64,000 nucleotides of DNA. It comes from Carnegiea gigantea (taxonomy: Eukaryota; Streptophyta; Magnoliopsida; Caryophyllales; Cactaceae). Both the position numbers and the translations under genes were made by a program. This document shows positions 32,848 through 44,328 of the stretch, piece after piece. How positions within the stretch are numbered: position 1 is the first letter of the stretch; every line of letters begins with the position of its first letter. The DNA is taken from positions 343,001-407,000 of the forward strand of contig JAKOGI010000523.1 in the NCBI GenBank assembly GCA_029747015.1, in the 5' to 3' direction. Below the pieces are notes generated by a model. It was given only the letters and a program-made list of their open reading frames with translations. It did not search any database and was not told the DNA's origin.

Positions 32848-33330
32848 GCAAACATTGCAAAATTGCAATTATAAGAGGGCGATTTTCTTAAATACTAGAA
32901 TCTCATTTTGTTCAAGTAAATTCAGTGTTTTTGTCACAACATGCAAATTAATTGCATTTTGTTGATAATCTTACATCAAAATGTTTCCTTCAAACTTCAA
33001 GAATGATTTGTAGAAGATTATTGGCTAGAATCTGTGAAAAATCGCTACAAAATTTTGGTAAATTAAGCACGAATTTGAGCAGTTTTTGGAGAGAGAGTGA
33101 GGGAAGTTCGTGAGTTTTTTTTTCTTTTGGCTTGAAATCACGTTTTTCGGAGCTATTTTTCTGATTTTATTTTTGTTTTATTTTTGCTGCTGATGTGGCA
33201 AGTGCCATGTGTGATAATAGTGGGCTCGGTTGTAAATTTAGAAATGTATAACTGGGTGGACCATATAGCAGCTGATCTTTGATTGGTGGTGTCAAAAGAT
33301 CAATCCAATTAAAAGCATCAATAGGGTTTG
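32848..33330 (-). other. region upstream of the Ulp1-like gene and presumed right end of the MULE
   Basis: AT-rich, without motif copies. A GAGAGAGAGTGAGGG stretch (33091-33105) and a T-rich run could belong to a 5' leader. No terminal inverted repeat matching the left side was seen. Confidence 0.3.
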
Positions 33331-34460
33331 GGTAAACATAATATTTTATTGAGTGAGTAATGATATATGTCTTGTCGCAAAATGTCCTTGAATGTCTTGT
33401 CTCATTCTAAATTAACATGTTTTTTAATTTACAAATACGAAATTTTCATTGAAAATACTTGGTTATAAATTGTTAAGTTTAACTATTTGTAGGCTACGCC
33501 CATAAAGTATTAAATGATACCCTAAACATATCAACCTTATCCATGAGGCCATATGATATGCATACTTTAAAATTATAGTAAATTATGGATAAGAAGATAA
33601 TTTCACACAATTTATAAATTGTAATATGTTTTCACTATTCAATCATACCCTTTTTTACAATTTAAAAATATTGTAATATGATTTCTAGGTCAAAACAAGA
33701 TACTTAAGAAGTGTCTTGTAGCAAAATATTTATTATTTTGCTATTTTTTGTAGCAAAATATTTATTATTTTGCTATTTTTTTTTCTTAAAGCATATTTTA
33801 TGAATTTTTTACTTGTAAAAAATATGTTCTCCTTGGTGACAAATATCAAGTGATGGGCTCTTAACAGCCAAGTGCAAACATCTCGAACGCTCCTCCTTGT
33901 TATGATGAACGCAAGCAGTTGCGCTTTCGGTTGTCAAGTGACATGCTGAAGGTTTAGCTATGGACCAATCTCGTCACTTATCCTTGCCACAACGAAAACA
34001 GACATTCGGGCTTTCGGTTATAAAGGGACCAAGCTCAAAGAGGGTTTGACTATAAACTGATTTCTCCATCCAACTCTTTGATGATGAAAGTGCATGGGAG
34101 CCAAGGTCTAAGGACCTTATGTGGCCAAGCTTACGCAACACTAAGAATCACAAAAAGGGTACTTTGACCTTCACCTTGCTCATGTTGATCAAAGTGGGGA
34201 GTAATTATAAACATTGAAAAATAGTGTCTCAATTTTTATAAAAGCCTATTGGCTAAATTTACATATAAACATGGGGGTCTGGTAATAGGCAAACTGAAGT
34301 GGACCATAGAAAATAGATTTTAGGTAGATCAGCACTAGCCCAAACGCAACATTCTCACACTAGGTCGCGGTTGGGACCCCCCAAGTTCTATTATCCTGTC
34401 CAACTTAGTTGCTCACGGGTTTCAATGTGCTGGACTGGGTCTAAACTCGATTGAGCTCTG
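33331..34460. other. intergenic DNA, no gene recognised
   Basis: AT-rich to about 33830. A 31-bp unit (AGCAAAATATTTATTATTTT core) is tandemly doubled at 33718-33779. 33840-34440 is less AT-rich and looks like an old repeat, with GCTTTCGGTT seen twice (33923, 34010), but I cannot assign it. Confidence 0.5.
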
Positions 34461-34470
34461 ATTGAACACT

Positions 34471-35059
34471 AGAGTTGGGTAATAGGTCGTGTCGAGTCAG
34501 GTTCGTATTCGTGTCGAATTTAAACAGGTTGAAAATTTCTCGACCTGAGCCTAACCCATTTATTAAATGGGTTGAAAAACGTTGACCTGTACCCATTTAA
34601 TTTTTAAACGGATTGACCCGCTAAACCCGTTCAAGATAAACAAGTCAAGTTCAGTCGCCTAATTAACCATTTACACATTTAATATCTTCAACTAATACGT
34701 AATTATAGTGTTAGAAATTAAGTTTATATATCACATTAAATAATTACTTTTTAAAATTCCCCTGATTCATCATAATTCACAATTTTTAAAATTTTTTATA
34801 TTCTTAATTATCTAATAAAAAGTAAATAGATAAATGACAAATGAAAAAATGAGTTAAGTTATTTAACTCATTTAATTAAATGGGTTAAATAGGTACTTTT
34901 TCGTGTCGAGAATCTCAACCTGAACCTAACCCATTTAATTAAACGGGTTGAACGTGTCAACCCATTTAATTAAATGGGTCAAAGATTTATACCCAAACCC
35001 ACTTAACTTCATGTCGGATTCGGATCGGTAATCGTGTCGGGTCAGCTTTTCCCAACTTT
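34471..35059. mobile_element. 589-bp MITE (probably MULE-derived) with 10-bp target duplication
   Basis: ATTGAACACT flanks both sides exactly (34461-34470 and 35060-35069). The ends are short imperfect inverted repeats (AGAGTTGGG and, reversed, AAAGTTGGG). Inside are many words of the type GTGTCGGGTC/GTGTCGAGTC and palindromes such as ACCCATTTAATTAAATGGGT, placed near both ends. A duplication of 9-11 bp is the mark of Mutator-like elements. No coding capacity. Confidence 0.8.
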
Positions 35060-35069
35060 ATTGAACACT

Positions 35070-35956
35070 ACTCTTGTGTTTCTCAGGCCTAGCAGATAAG
35101 GTCAGCATTTTGTTTTCAATTGAAAAGAGATAAAATAAAATTTTCCTGGATTGTTATCTAAACTGGCCGAGGGTTTATCATTTTAACCACTATAAATGAG
35201 GAGCAGGGGCTACCCCAAGTTTCAAAGCATAATTGAAAACATAGAGAAATCGCATCAGACTATTGACAGATATGCTACTGAGATTTCAACTAACTAAAAT
35301 TGAGTTCCCTAGTCCATTGGGTAGGACAGGCTGAGGCCATAACCAAACACTTCTCCTCTCCTTCTTTTCTTCTGCTCTTTAGATGTGAATGTTGGTTATT
35401 AATGCAGTCTGTGCCCAACGAAAATTTTTAATCTTCCTAATGATATTTTTTCCCTTTTAATGAGCACTGTAACTGTAATTTTCTATATTACATTATCGTA
35501 CCTGATTTGCTGCATGCTTGACCTCTTCTAGTGTAACTTAATTTGTGTTTCCGTTTGATTGGTAGAGGCCACCAATGCGGACAAGCGCTTGATAAATCCC
35601 TTTGGCACCATATCTTTATCTATGGATTTGAATATTTGCAATTGGTTAAAGGTGATGGAGTCAGATGGTCTCCACACCTAGAATTGTTTGCCGACCTTGG
35701 AGAATCTCTTGTTTTTTTATTAAACCAATGTCCCTTTGCTTTTCATTCGATGAAAGTCATGATTTTGAGCTCTGCTAGTTTTTCAATGAAACTCACTAAT
35801 GACTCTACGTTTACTCATTTTACAAAAATAAAGATCTACTGTTTGGATTGCTAGCATATTCTCAAGTTCGGGAGGCATACCACAATCTTTGATCAAAATG
35901 GCTCTCATTCTTTGGGTTAGAAAGCCTAGGCATGCTTTATCCCATTGTTTGTAAGT
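35070..35956. other. unassigned DNA between two small transposons
   Basis: A CACTATAAATGAGGAG box (35200) resembles a TATA element. A 103-codon plus-strand frame at 35543-35854 has no motif I know and lacks support. It may be a remnant of a gene or retroelement. Confidence 0.35.
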
Positions 35957-35964
35957 GTTGCAAC

Positions 35965-37262
35965 TAGGGATGGCAATGGGTCAGATCTGAATCGGATCTA
36001 TTTAGATTCCAATCTATTTAATTTTTTGGGTCTAGGTCCGGATCCAATCTAAACCCAATGAATCTTAAAATTTGAGATTCATTCTTAGACCCATTGGGTC
36101 TATAGATCTCATACGGATTCTAAACGGATCCACAACCTTACAAAACTTGTTAGGAGTTTAAGACATGCAGGTAGTAAGTATTTAATAAATAATAACACAA
36201 TTTTTAATAAAAGCAATAGCAAAAAATGAGATATAAGATAATAATAACTTTAATGTGTCTACTAGTGGGAAGTGGCAACTATAATAGATCCTGATACAAC
36301 TAAGTCTCCTAAAAATCATATTCTACTAACCAAAATGCCGATAATAAGTTCAATGATAGTTTGTAAGATTCATAAAACTAACAATAAGCAAGTAAGACTT
36401 TGCATATTACGAGTTAGAAACATTGAAACTCACCAATGCTAATTCAAAGCTCTCAGTCATAAAATGTCAAAATTAGTGAGATATTCTTTCATTTAGTTAA
36501 AATAAGCTCAAAAATAAATTTTAAACTCAAAATTCTTTCACTTAATTAACATTCATCTTCACTATCATAATTTAATTAACATTTTTTACCATTAAAATAA
36601 TCCATCTAACGCTTTTTACCACTAAAATAACATCAATGGTTTAAATTACAAATTGATCATCTGATAGCAAAGATTAAAAAAAACTTCAATATGAATTTCG
36701 AGCTCCAAATTATTTCATTTAGTTAACATTTGTCTCCAATTGAATACATTTTGAGCTCAAAATTTATATTCGAGCTTCTTCTAATATTTGTTATCAGATA
36801 GCCAAATTTTGATCTAAATTATTGAAGTTGAATTTTGCTACTAAATTTCAAAATACCTCAAAAGATGATTAATTTTAATTTTATTTATTATACAACCGTA
36901 ATATTGTCCTTTAATACTATTAATGGGTGCATGAAATTTGAGTGGGTAAGGTTAGATACTTATTCATTGGGTGTACATGGTCATCTCTAGAAATAATGAC
37001 TAACAATGCACAATTTGTCAAGCACAAAGTGAGAGTGAGTAAGTTTAACGAATTTTTTGTTGCATTTTCGGGTTACAAGAGTAATGATCCCATAGGTGTA
37101 ACGGGTCGGACCTGGATCTAAGCAATGGACCCATCTTTAGATCCTTTTAAGATATAGATTCTTTTTAAAATTGATTGGATCCAAAAATGATGGGTCTAGA
37201 CCCATACAAATTGAGCGGATCTAATGAATTTGGGTTGGATCTAAGATTCATTACCACCCCTA
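35965..37262. mobile_element. 1.3-kb hAT-like non-autonomous element
   Basis: The left end TAGGGATGGCAATGGGTC is matched by the inverted right end TAGGGGTGGTAATGAATC. The flanks GTTGCAAC (35957-35964) and GCTGCAGC (37263-37270) agree at six of eight positions, as expected for an aged 8-bp hAT duplication. Sub-terminal regions on both sides repeat GGATCTA, GACCCAT and GGGTCTA words. The centre is AT-rich and non-coding. Confidence 0.75.
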
Positions 37263-37270
37263 GCTGCAGC

Positions 37271-39212
37271 TTAAGTTCCCAATCCAACAAAAAAAGTATT
37301 TTTACGATGGAGCCCGTTTGTGCCCCCTAGCCCAGTAGCCCACTTGTCTAGCACGACCTAAAAACAACTTTTTTCAAAATTTTGAAGAAAAGAAAAACAT
37401 AATAAATATATGGAAGGTAACTTGTCTTCATCGTCCTTATCGTTATTATCCTTAATCTCTATAATGTCTTCAACTTCTATGGTATCCTCATCAATATATT
37501 CCTCTTTCTCCTCCATGTTCGCATCTTAATTGTTCACTGTTAAAGCTTGAATGTCAATTTCTTTATAATGCCCCTCATCGTCGTCAAGGTGGTCAATATG
37601 AATACCATTTGTTATGACAACGGCATTAGACATACTCTCTTCCTTATAAGCATTCTTTATATATATTGGTTGCGAACTTGTGATCTAAGAATAGTCTTTA
37701 TGACAGCCCATCAATCTAGGTTGCCTCATGTTTTTCTCTTCGCATGATAAAGCATATAATAAACTTTACAACCATTTAGTGCCCTGCCCTTTTAAGCATT
37801 TTCTCAAAAAAAGTTCGAGAAATCATGCCTGACCCCTAGAAAGGTGTATTTTTACAATTTTGCTACCTTTGTTTTGGATGTTTTCAAGAGGCCTTTGAAC
37901 ATCTTTTAAGGACATAATTGTACCATTACCATCATGGGAACTTAGTGTGTTATCGTTAATACCAAATATAAGGCACATAACTTTTTAAGAAGAATAGTTA
38001 AATTACAAAAAATATCAATGATGCTCCACGTTATATATTTGCATGACATTCAGCTATTTCCCATTAGTTTTAGTGGTATAAGGGAGCTGTAAGTCGTGTG
38101 AAGTAGTGAAGAGCATAAGAAATGGCAGGAAGCTAAGTTTTAGGGGGAAGTAGCCAACAAGAGTAAGCAGTTGTAAGGAGGGGGTAATATTGATGTATTG
38201 ATTATCTTCACCGTTGATAAGAAACTATTGTTGTATCTCCCCAAAAAAATTTTACGATTGATAAGAAACTAATGCTACATAGGCCTACAAATTCAAGCTT
38301 TCGTGGTTTCAAATATATGTGTATTTGTGATAAAAGATGTGACATTTTGATTCATATCCATGATGGAAACACATACTTTGTTTTACATTTAGTATATATC
38401 TGTTGTGATTAATGATAGCGAAATTGAACTAAGACATGAATATTTTTCACTTTTGGTCAGTCCAACCATGTTAAAAATAAAAGATGTGACCTTTAAACGG
38501 CATTGTTGATGAAAAGCTGATAAAGTTGGTTGCATAGCATTCTGCTCACCTTCATTTTTATTTCTTCTGACTTATTCCTCATACAAGGCACATGAGAAGG
38601 CACTAAAGACTATTCATTTCTCACATCTTAGGCCTTCAGGATGAGTCGTTTTCTCACCATTTTCTTTAGTAAGCCCAAATATCATTGTTAATAATTCCAA
38701 TATAATTATTTCAATATTGCAAAACTGTAGGTGCGGAATGTAATAACTCTTAAAAGGATACATAGAACAATATCGAACATGTCCTCCCTGTTTTAAGTCA
38801 TAAACCCAAACTTATGGACAAATAGTTGCATTGGGTTGAACACCCACCCGGAAAAATATGTCATAAAGAGCACAATGTTGTTTTTCCCCATTTGAGCAAG
38901 TTTTAAATAACCTCACAATAATGTTAGATCTTTAAAGAATTGACTAACTTTAGTTAGAGGTTTCTGTTTTTTAGTTAATTGAATGCAATTGGAAGGAATC
39001 ATGTGCTTTTTTTTAATTTTATAAATTAAGGATGACGACTAATGTTGGTCAGTGGAATACATAGTCAAGGACAGTGTCCCTGTCAACTATTAGTCAAAAA
39101 TCAAAATCTTGTGGAATCAATATAAAAACCTCAAACTTTCCAAAAATTGTTAAAGTTCAGAAAGTTAAAAATGAATTTTGCTTAAATAAAGTTTCTGAAT
39201 CTACCATCAACA
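37271..39212. other. intergenic DNA with a weak minus-strand coding remnant
   Basis: On the minus strand 37515-37400 reads MEEKEEYIDEDTIEVEDIIE then IKDNNDKDDEDKLPSIY, an acidic tail, preceded (37770-37560) by frames with HAKRKT, GNLD and WAVIKTI. This layout recalls the C-terminal region of CACTA-type transposon proteins, but the match is too weak to assign. The rest holds nothing recognisable. Confidence 0.3.
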
Positions 39213-39217
39213 TTGTA

Positions 39218-39455
39218 TGTTGTAGTTGATTGACTACCATGACCATTCAGAGAAGAAGAACAGAGAGAGAGAAGAAGAACAGAGAGAGAGAGAGTCTTAA
39301 TCTGTGTTTATGATTGATTATTTGAATATAAGGCCAATCATTGATTTTATTACAGGATGGGATGTATGTATATATACTGTCAACTGTCTAACTAACTTCC
39401 TACAATTAAGCTAACTAACTTTTAACAACCTGTGGTTAATCATATAGTCTTATCA
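39218..39455 (-). repeat. 3' LTR of copia element D
   Basis: TGTTGTAGTTGATTGAC...AGTCTTATCA on the plus strand; it is the 3' LTR because the element reads on the minus strand. 238 bp, two more than the other LTR because of one extra GA in the AGAGAG run. Confidence 0.95.
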
Positions 39456-40953
39456 CCCCCCCCCCAAACTTGGAAGGGTGAGGAACCATTCCGAGTTTGC
39501 TCAAGATATGATTCTGTTGAGAGGAAGGTAAAATCTTGGTCAAGATGTCAGCAAGTTGCTGATCAGTTGGCATGTAGGAGAGCTGTAGTAATCCTTCAAG
39601 TATCTTCTCTCTAGTGAAATGGCAATCGATTTCGATGTGCTTAGTTCTTTCATGGAAGACGGGATTCTTGCCAATGTGGATGGCAGACTGATTTTCACAA
39701 TGAAGGGTCACAGGTCTGAAGGAAGAAACTCCAAGTTCCTCAAGTTACCTGACTATCCAAGTAACTTCAGCAGCAGCTTGTGACATTGCTCTATATTCGG
39801 CTTCTGAAGAAGACCTTGAAACAATACTTTGCTTCTTGCTTTTCCAGCTGATAGGGGAGTTTCCGAACAATACTAAAAAACCAGTGACTGATCTTCTTGT
39901 AGTGGGACAAGCGGCCCAATCTGAGTCTGAAAATGCCTGTAATGTTAGTTGGTTACTGCCTTTCAGAAGTATTCCTGCGCCAAGTGTTTCTTGTATGTAT
40001 CTGAGGGTATGTTGCAGAGCCTTAAAATGGGATGTTCTAGGATGCTGCATAAATTGGCTCAAAGTTTGAGCTGTGTAGCATAGATCTGGCCTTGTATTGG
40101 TTAGAAAATTGAGCTTTCCAACCAATGTTCTGTAGGTTAAAGGATCAGGGAGAAGATCTCCTTCTTCAGGCTTTAGTTTGCAGTTTAAGGGTAATGGAGT
40201 AGAGGCTGTTGTTTGTGGCAAAGGTCCACACTCTTGTAGCAGTTCAGTGGTAAATTTCTTTTGAGATAGTATGATGCCTTTGGAAGCATGAGTTACTTCC
40301 AAACCAAGGAAGTAGTGAAGAGGGCCAAGATCTTTAATGCCAAATAGTGCATCCAGATGCTGTTTGAGATGAGTGATTTCAGTAGAATCTGAGCCTGTAA
40401 TCATTATATCATCAACATAAACTGCAGCAATAGTTATGTTAGTAGAAGATTTGTTAATAAACAATGAGTAATCATACTTAGATTGTTGATATCCCAAAGA
40501 TATTAGAGTGTGACTTAGCTTTGAAAACCATTGCCTACTAGCCTGTTTGAGGCCATACAATGACTTTTTTAGCCTACAAACCTTGTTGTTGGGATTTGGG
40601 ATGCCTTTTGGAACCTCCATGTAGACTTCTTCATCTAAATCCCCATGAAGAAAGGCATTGTTAACATCTAACTGAAAAAGAGGCCACTGTTTTGAGGCTG
40701 CTAATGCAATTACACTTCTTATTATTGACATCTTCACCACGGGAGAAAAAACCTCTTGATAATCAACTCCATACTGTTGTGTGAATCCCCTTATTACTAG
40801 CCTTACTTTACACCTTTCTAAGGTGCCATCAGATTTAAGTTTAACCTTGTAAACCCATTTGCTGCTAATGGCCCTTTTTCCCGTTGGTAGATCGACTAGA
40901 TCCCATGTGTTGTTATTGTTTAGAGCTTCAATTTCCTTTTGCATTGCCTGAAT
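39436..40953 (-). pseudogene. element D reverse transcriptase (3' two thirds) and RNase H
   Basis: 40944-39748 encodes the copia RT: NNNTWDLVDLPTGKRAISSK, WVYKVKLKSDGT, QLDVNNAFLHGDLDEEVYME, LYGLKQASRQW, YVDDIMITGSD (both aspartates intact) and HYFLGLEVTHASKGIILSQK. RNase H follows: SDSDWAACPTTRRSVTGF, SEAEYRAMSQAAAEVTW. A TAA at 39747-39745 interrupts just after TWIVR, and the frame then continues to the natural end (ENQSAIHIGKNPVFHERTKH, then IEIDCHF) at 39436. The expected Leu codon (TTA) became TAA. Confidence 0.93.
39456..39475 (-). promoter_or_regulatory. polypurine tract of element D
   Basis: On the minus strand AAGTTTGGGGGGGGGG directly precedes the 3' LTR. Confidence 0.85.
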
Positions 40954-41688
40954 CTACTCAGGCTTTTTTGCAGCTTCTTCATAGCTCTTAGGTTCTGTAT
41001 ACTGCTCAAGCTGAGCATGTAAAGCATGAAACTCTGTAAAAAAGTCAGTAATTTGAACCAAACCACAGAAAAAATCTTGTAAATGAGTAGGTGGTTTGTG
41101 AGATCTTGTAGACCTCCTAAGAGGAGGAGGAAGTGCTGAGGAGTTTGAAATGATCTCATGATGACTAGTTGAGGCTTCAGGAGCATTAGGAAAAGTATTT
41201 TCATAAACATGTTCAGAACTGTTAGGAGTAACAGAGGGAGATGGCCTATCTTGAGTATTGGTAGAAGAAGGTATAGGGTCACTGATGCAAGAGGTAGAAT
41301 TATTAGGTTGATGGTCGAAAGTTGTATCGGGTATGTAGTCATATACTGTGGGTAAGGGTATATCTGAAGTATGAGGCATGGAATGATAGGGAAATATTTT
41401 TTCATGAAACACTACATCCCTTGAAATAATCACTTTCTTTTCCTTAAGATCATATAACTTGTAAGCCTTCTGGCTGAATGGATACCCTATGAAGATACAA
41501 GGGTTGGCTCGAGACTGTAGTTTATTTCTGTTCCTTTTTAAAGTTGCAGCATAACATAAACAACCAAAGGATCTTAAGTGGAAATAATCAGGTTTAGAAC
41601 CGTACAAAAGTTCAAAGGGGGTTAGGTTTTTGAGAACAGAAGAGGGCATTCTGTTAATCAAATGTACTGCTGTTAAAAGAGCATCCCC
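40954..41688 (-). pseudogene. element D integrase C-terminus and RT N-terminus linker
   Basis: Reads [40 protein letters not shown] and [20 protein letters not shown], the standard copia integrase C-terminal region with the FIGY motif, then a Ser/Pro/Thr-rich linker and [16 protein letters not shown]. It ends at a TAG (40956-40954) after KKPE, where relatives have Trp (PEW). Confidence 0.9.
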
Positions 41689-43104
41689 CTAAAACCTATT
41701 TTGAACATTTGATTGAAAAATTAAGGCTCTTACTACTTGAAGTAAATGTTGATGTTTTCTTTTAACAATGCCATTTTGCTGTGGTGTATCAACACATGTA
41801 GTTTGGTGCACAAGTCCTCTGGTTTTGTAAAATTCTAGTGCCTCAGAGTCCTTAAATTCCATTCCATTATCTGTTCTGATGATCTTAACACTTGCACCAT
41901 ACTGTTTTTCAGCATATACTACAAAGGCTTTGACTAAAGGGAAAGTAGAGCTCTTGGTTGCCATTAAATGTACCCATGTAGCTCTAGATTTATCATCTAC
42001 AATCGATAGAAAATATGAAAATCCATCATAAGTTTTATAGGGGTAGGGACCCCAAATATCAATATGTAATACCTCAAAACAATTCTTAGCTTTATTCACA
42101 CTTAAGGGGAAAGGTTGTCTATGTAATTTGGCCATAGGGAAAATTTGACATACTCCATGTTTTCTGTCATTACAAGAAAGTGGAACTATACTCTTAAGCT
42201 GTTCAAAAGGCAAATGTCCTAGTCTATGATGCCAAAGTTCATAACTAGTGAGACAAGCAACAGAAGAAGGACTTGCTTTTCCTAGACCAGGTACTGCCAA
42301 GCTGCTTTCCTGAGCTTCAGATTCTTTATGTAGTAGGTAGAGACCTTTACTCTCCTTACCAAGAATGATTTCCTTCTGTATTGTGGGGCCTTGAAGCACA
42401 CAAGAACTTGGTGTAAAAGTTACACTTGCTGAGAGTTGGGTAACTAATTTGCTGACAGATAACAAGTTATACTGAAAAGTTGGTATGTATAAAACATTGT
42501 GAAGTTCTATGCCATTCCTTAAGTGCATAGATCCTGAATGAGTTGTGGATGCTTGTTTTCCATTAGGCATAGTAATGAAACTAGGCATAGATAATTTCTT
42601 GATGTTATGCAGCAAGAAAACATCATATGTGACATGATCACTGGCACCACTATCCACAATCCACACACTGCCATTATCAGATTTAGTGAGAAAACAGTAA
42701 ATGTTACCTGCAAAGAAGCTAGCTACACTACCTCCATCACCAGGCTTGTCTCCATCTAAAGAATGTTTATGCAGAAGTTGTATCAATTGATCATACTGTT
42801 CAGCAGTTAAGGCAGGGCTTTGTGTATGGGCATCAGCATTGTTATCTGTCTGAGCAATGGCTGCAACTCTCTTTCCTCTGTAAAATTTATGCCCCGGAGG
42901 ATATCCATGTAGCTTGTAACATCTTTGAGTTGAATGACCAGGAACCTTGCAATGATCACAGTAGTAAGTCCTTTTGTTGTCGGTTCTCTGAGTCATTCTA
43001 TAATTTGCACCATTTGTTTGCATGGACTGCTGAAAATTAGGCTGTTGATGGCCAGGATTTGATTGAAAATTGGACTGAACAGTAGACCTATGAGGCCCTT
43101 GGTT
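41689..43104 (-). pseudogene. element D zinc knuckle, protease and integrase core
   Basis: Contains CDHCKVPGHSTQRC (a C-x2-C-x4-H-x4-C knuckle), the protease site WIVDSGASDHV, the integrase HHCC region (YELWHHRLGHLPFEQLKSI) and core (VLHIDIWGPYPY, IIRTDNGMEFKD, TPQQNGIVKRKHQHLL). The D-D-35-E glutamate should be the residue after GIV; here it is lysine (AAA, 41763-41761). The part ends at a TAG (41691-41689) where relatives have Trp (NRFWGDA). Confidence 0.92.
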
Positions 43105-43896
43105 TTAATTTCTTTGTTGGACTGTCATAGCCAATTGTGAATCTCCATACATAAAGGCTGCAGAATTACCGTTTGTAGAAGCAGAATTTGACAGAGATCT
43201 TTGCTTCTCTTCTTGCAAAACAAGCTGATAGACTTGATCAAGACTAGGCAAAGGCTTAATCATCAAGATGTTCCCTCTCACATACTTATAATCCTCATGT
43301 AGACCAACTAAAAATTGCATAAGTTGCTGATCCTTAATCAATTTCTTTGCAGCAAGAAGACTCACACAAGACTGACCACTAGTAGTGCAGCAAGGCAAAG
43401 AAATTAGACTATTATAGGCATCCCATAGCTTCTTTATCTGTGTAAAATATTCAGTCACAGACAGATGACCCTGAGATATTACACACAGATTCCTTTGTAA
43501 CTGGAAAATCTTAGTACCATGTGCTTCACCAAAGCGTTGCTCTAACTGGACCCAAACATCCCTGGCTGAGGCAGAAAACAAAATACTTTGACCAATGTCT
43601 TTGACAACAGCATTCATTATCCAGGATAAAACCATTTTGTCACATCTTTCCCAGTGAGCAAGCAAGTTAGCAGCTGTAGGTCTAACACACTCACCTTGGA
43701 CAAAACCTAATTTGTTCTTGGCTACCAATGCAATCTCCATAGCCTTTTTCCAATGACTGTAATTATCTCCGTTTAATAAATCGCTAACCAATATGTTGTT
43801 AGGATTGTCCGAAGGATGAATGTATAAAAGATGTGATGGTTCATTAAGATTCCCCACATATTTTGTATTTGTATCAGTTTCTGCTGAGGCAGCCAT
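43105..43896 (-). pseudogene. element D gag
   Basis: Begins with an ATG at 43896 (MAASAETDTNTKYVGNLNEP) and has the copia gag pattern: HLLYIHPSDNPNNILVSDLL, NGDNYSHWKKAMEIALVAKN, KLGFVQGECVRP, then the UBN2-type region (VWVQLEQRFGEAHGTKIFQL; YTQIKKLWD variant FTQIKKLWDAYNSL). A TAA at 43107-43105 cuts the frame after VQQRN, before the zinc knuckle; the same frame continues without a shift. Confidence 0.93.
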
Positions 43897-44069
43897 TTTC
43901 TTGACTCAATCAAGAATCCGAAGTAGCAAGATCATAGAAAATCTCTTAAAAAAAATGCAAAGGAACAAGAAGGCTAAGTTTTGAACGATTTCACCTCAAA
44001 TTGTGAAAGTTTGTATGGACTTATGAAGAACCAGAATCATCGAATGCAAGTGATCAATCCGAGAAGATT

Positions 44070-44087
44070 ATGATGGCTCTGATACCA
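44070..44087 (-). promoter_or_regulatory. primer-binding site of element D (tRNA-iMet)
   Basis: On the minus strand TGGTATCAGAGCCATCA directly follows the 5' LTR; complementary to the 3' end of plant initiator tRNA-Met. Confidence 0.92.
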
Positions 44088-44323
44088 TGTTGTAGTTGAT
44101 TGACTGCCATGACCATTCAGAGAAGAAGAATAGAGACAGAGAAGAAGAACAGAGAGAGAGAGTCTTAATCTGTGTTTATGATTGATTATTTGAATATAAG
44201 GCCAATGATTGATTTTATTACAGGATGGGATGTATGTATATATACTGTCAACTGTCTAACTAACTTCCTACAATTAAGCTAACTAACTTTTAACAACCTG
44301 TGGTTAATCATATAGTCTTATCA
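44088..44323 (-). repeat. 5' LTR of copia element D
   Basis: 236 bp, about 98% identical to 39218-39455 by hand comparison, with the same TGTTGTAG and TTATCA ends. Confidence 0.95.
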
Positions 44324-44328
44324 TTGTA

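Larger units (their letters stand above)
7391..33330. mobile_element. large Mutator-like element (MULE) with FAR1-like transposase and Ulp1-like gene, interrupted by gypsy element C
   Basis: After removing element C (9058-21761) about 13.2 kb remains. It carries a plus-strand FAR1/MULE transposase gene and a convergent minus-strand gene with a Ulp1 (C48) peptidase domain. Plant MULEs that carry Ulp1-like genes are an established class (Kaonashi-type and relatives). A shared sequence signature, the GCTCACTA motif, runs from 7991 to 32760 on both sides of C and ties the parts into one unit. I could not find terminal inverted repeats or a 9-11 bp target duplication, so the outer limits (7391 and 33330) are set by where neighbouring elements and the signature stop. 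Both genes have stops and lost catalytic residues, so this copy is dead. Confidence 0.7.
39218..44323 (-). mobile_element. Ty1/copia element D, near full length, minus strand
   Basis: 5,106 bp with LTRs 39218-39455 and 44088-44323, an exact 5-bp target duplication TTGTA (39213-39217, 44324-44328), a tRNA-Met primer site, a polypurine tract, and one gag-pol frame read from 43896 to 39436. The frame keeps all domains in copia order (gag, CCHC, protease, integrase, RT, RNase H) and is broken only by four stops, without frameshift in the regions checked. The LTRs differ by four substitutions and one 2-bp GA unit over 236 bp, so this is a fairly recent insertion that is now inactive. Confidence 0.95.

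Noticed and set aside
7391..33330. Terminal inverted repeats for the MULE
   Set aside because: I compared 7391-7600 with the reverse of 33050-33340 by eye and found no convincing match. The element may be of the non-TIR type, or its ends may lie elsewhere.
35543..35854. 103-codon frame as a host gene
   Set aside because: No domain, no splice or promoter support beyond a weak TATA-like box, and no recognisable conserved segments on either strand.
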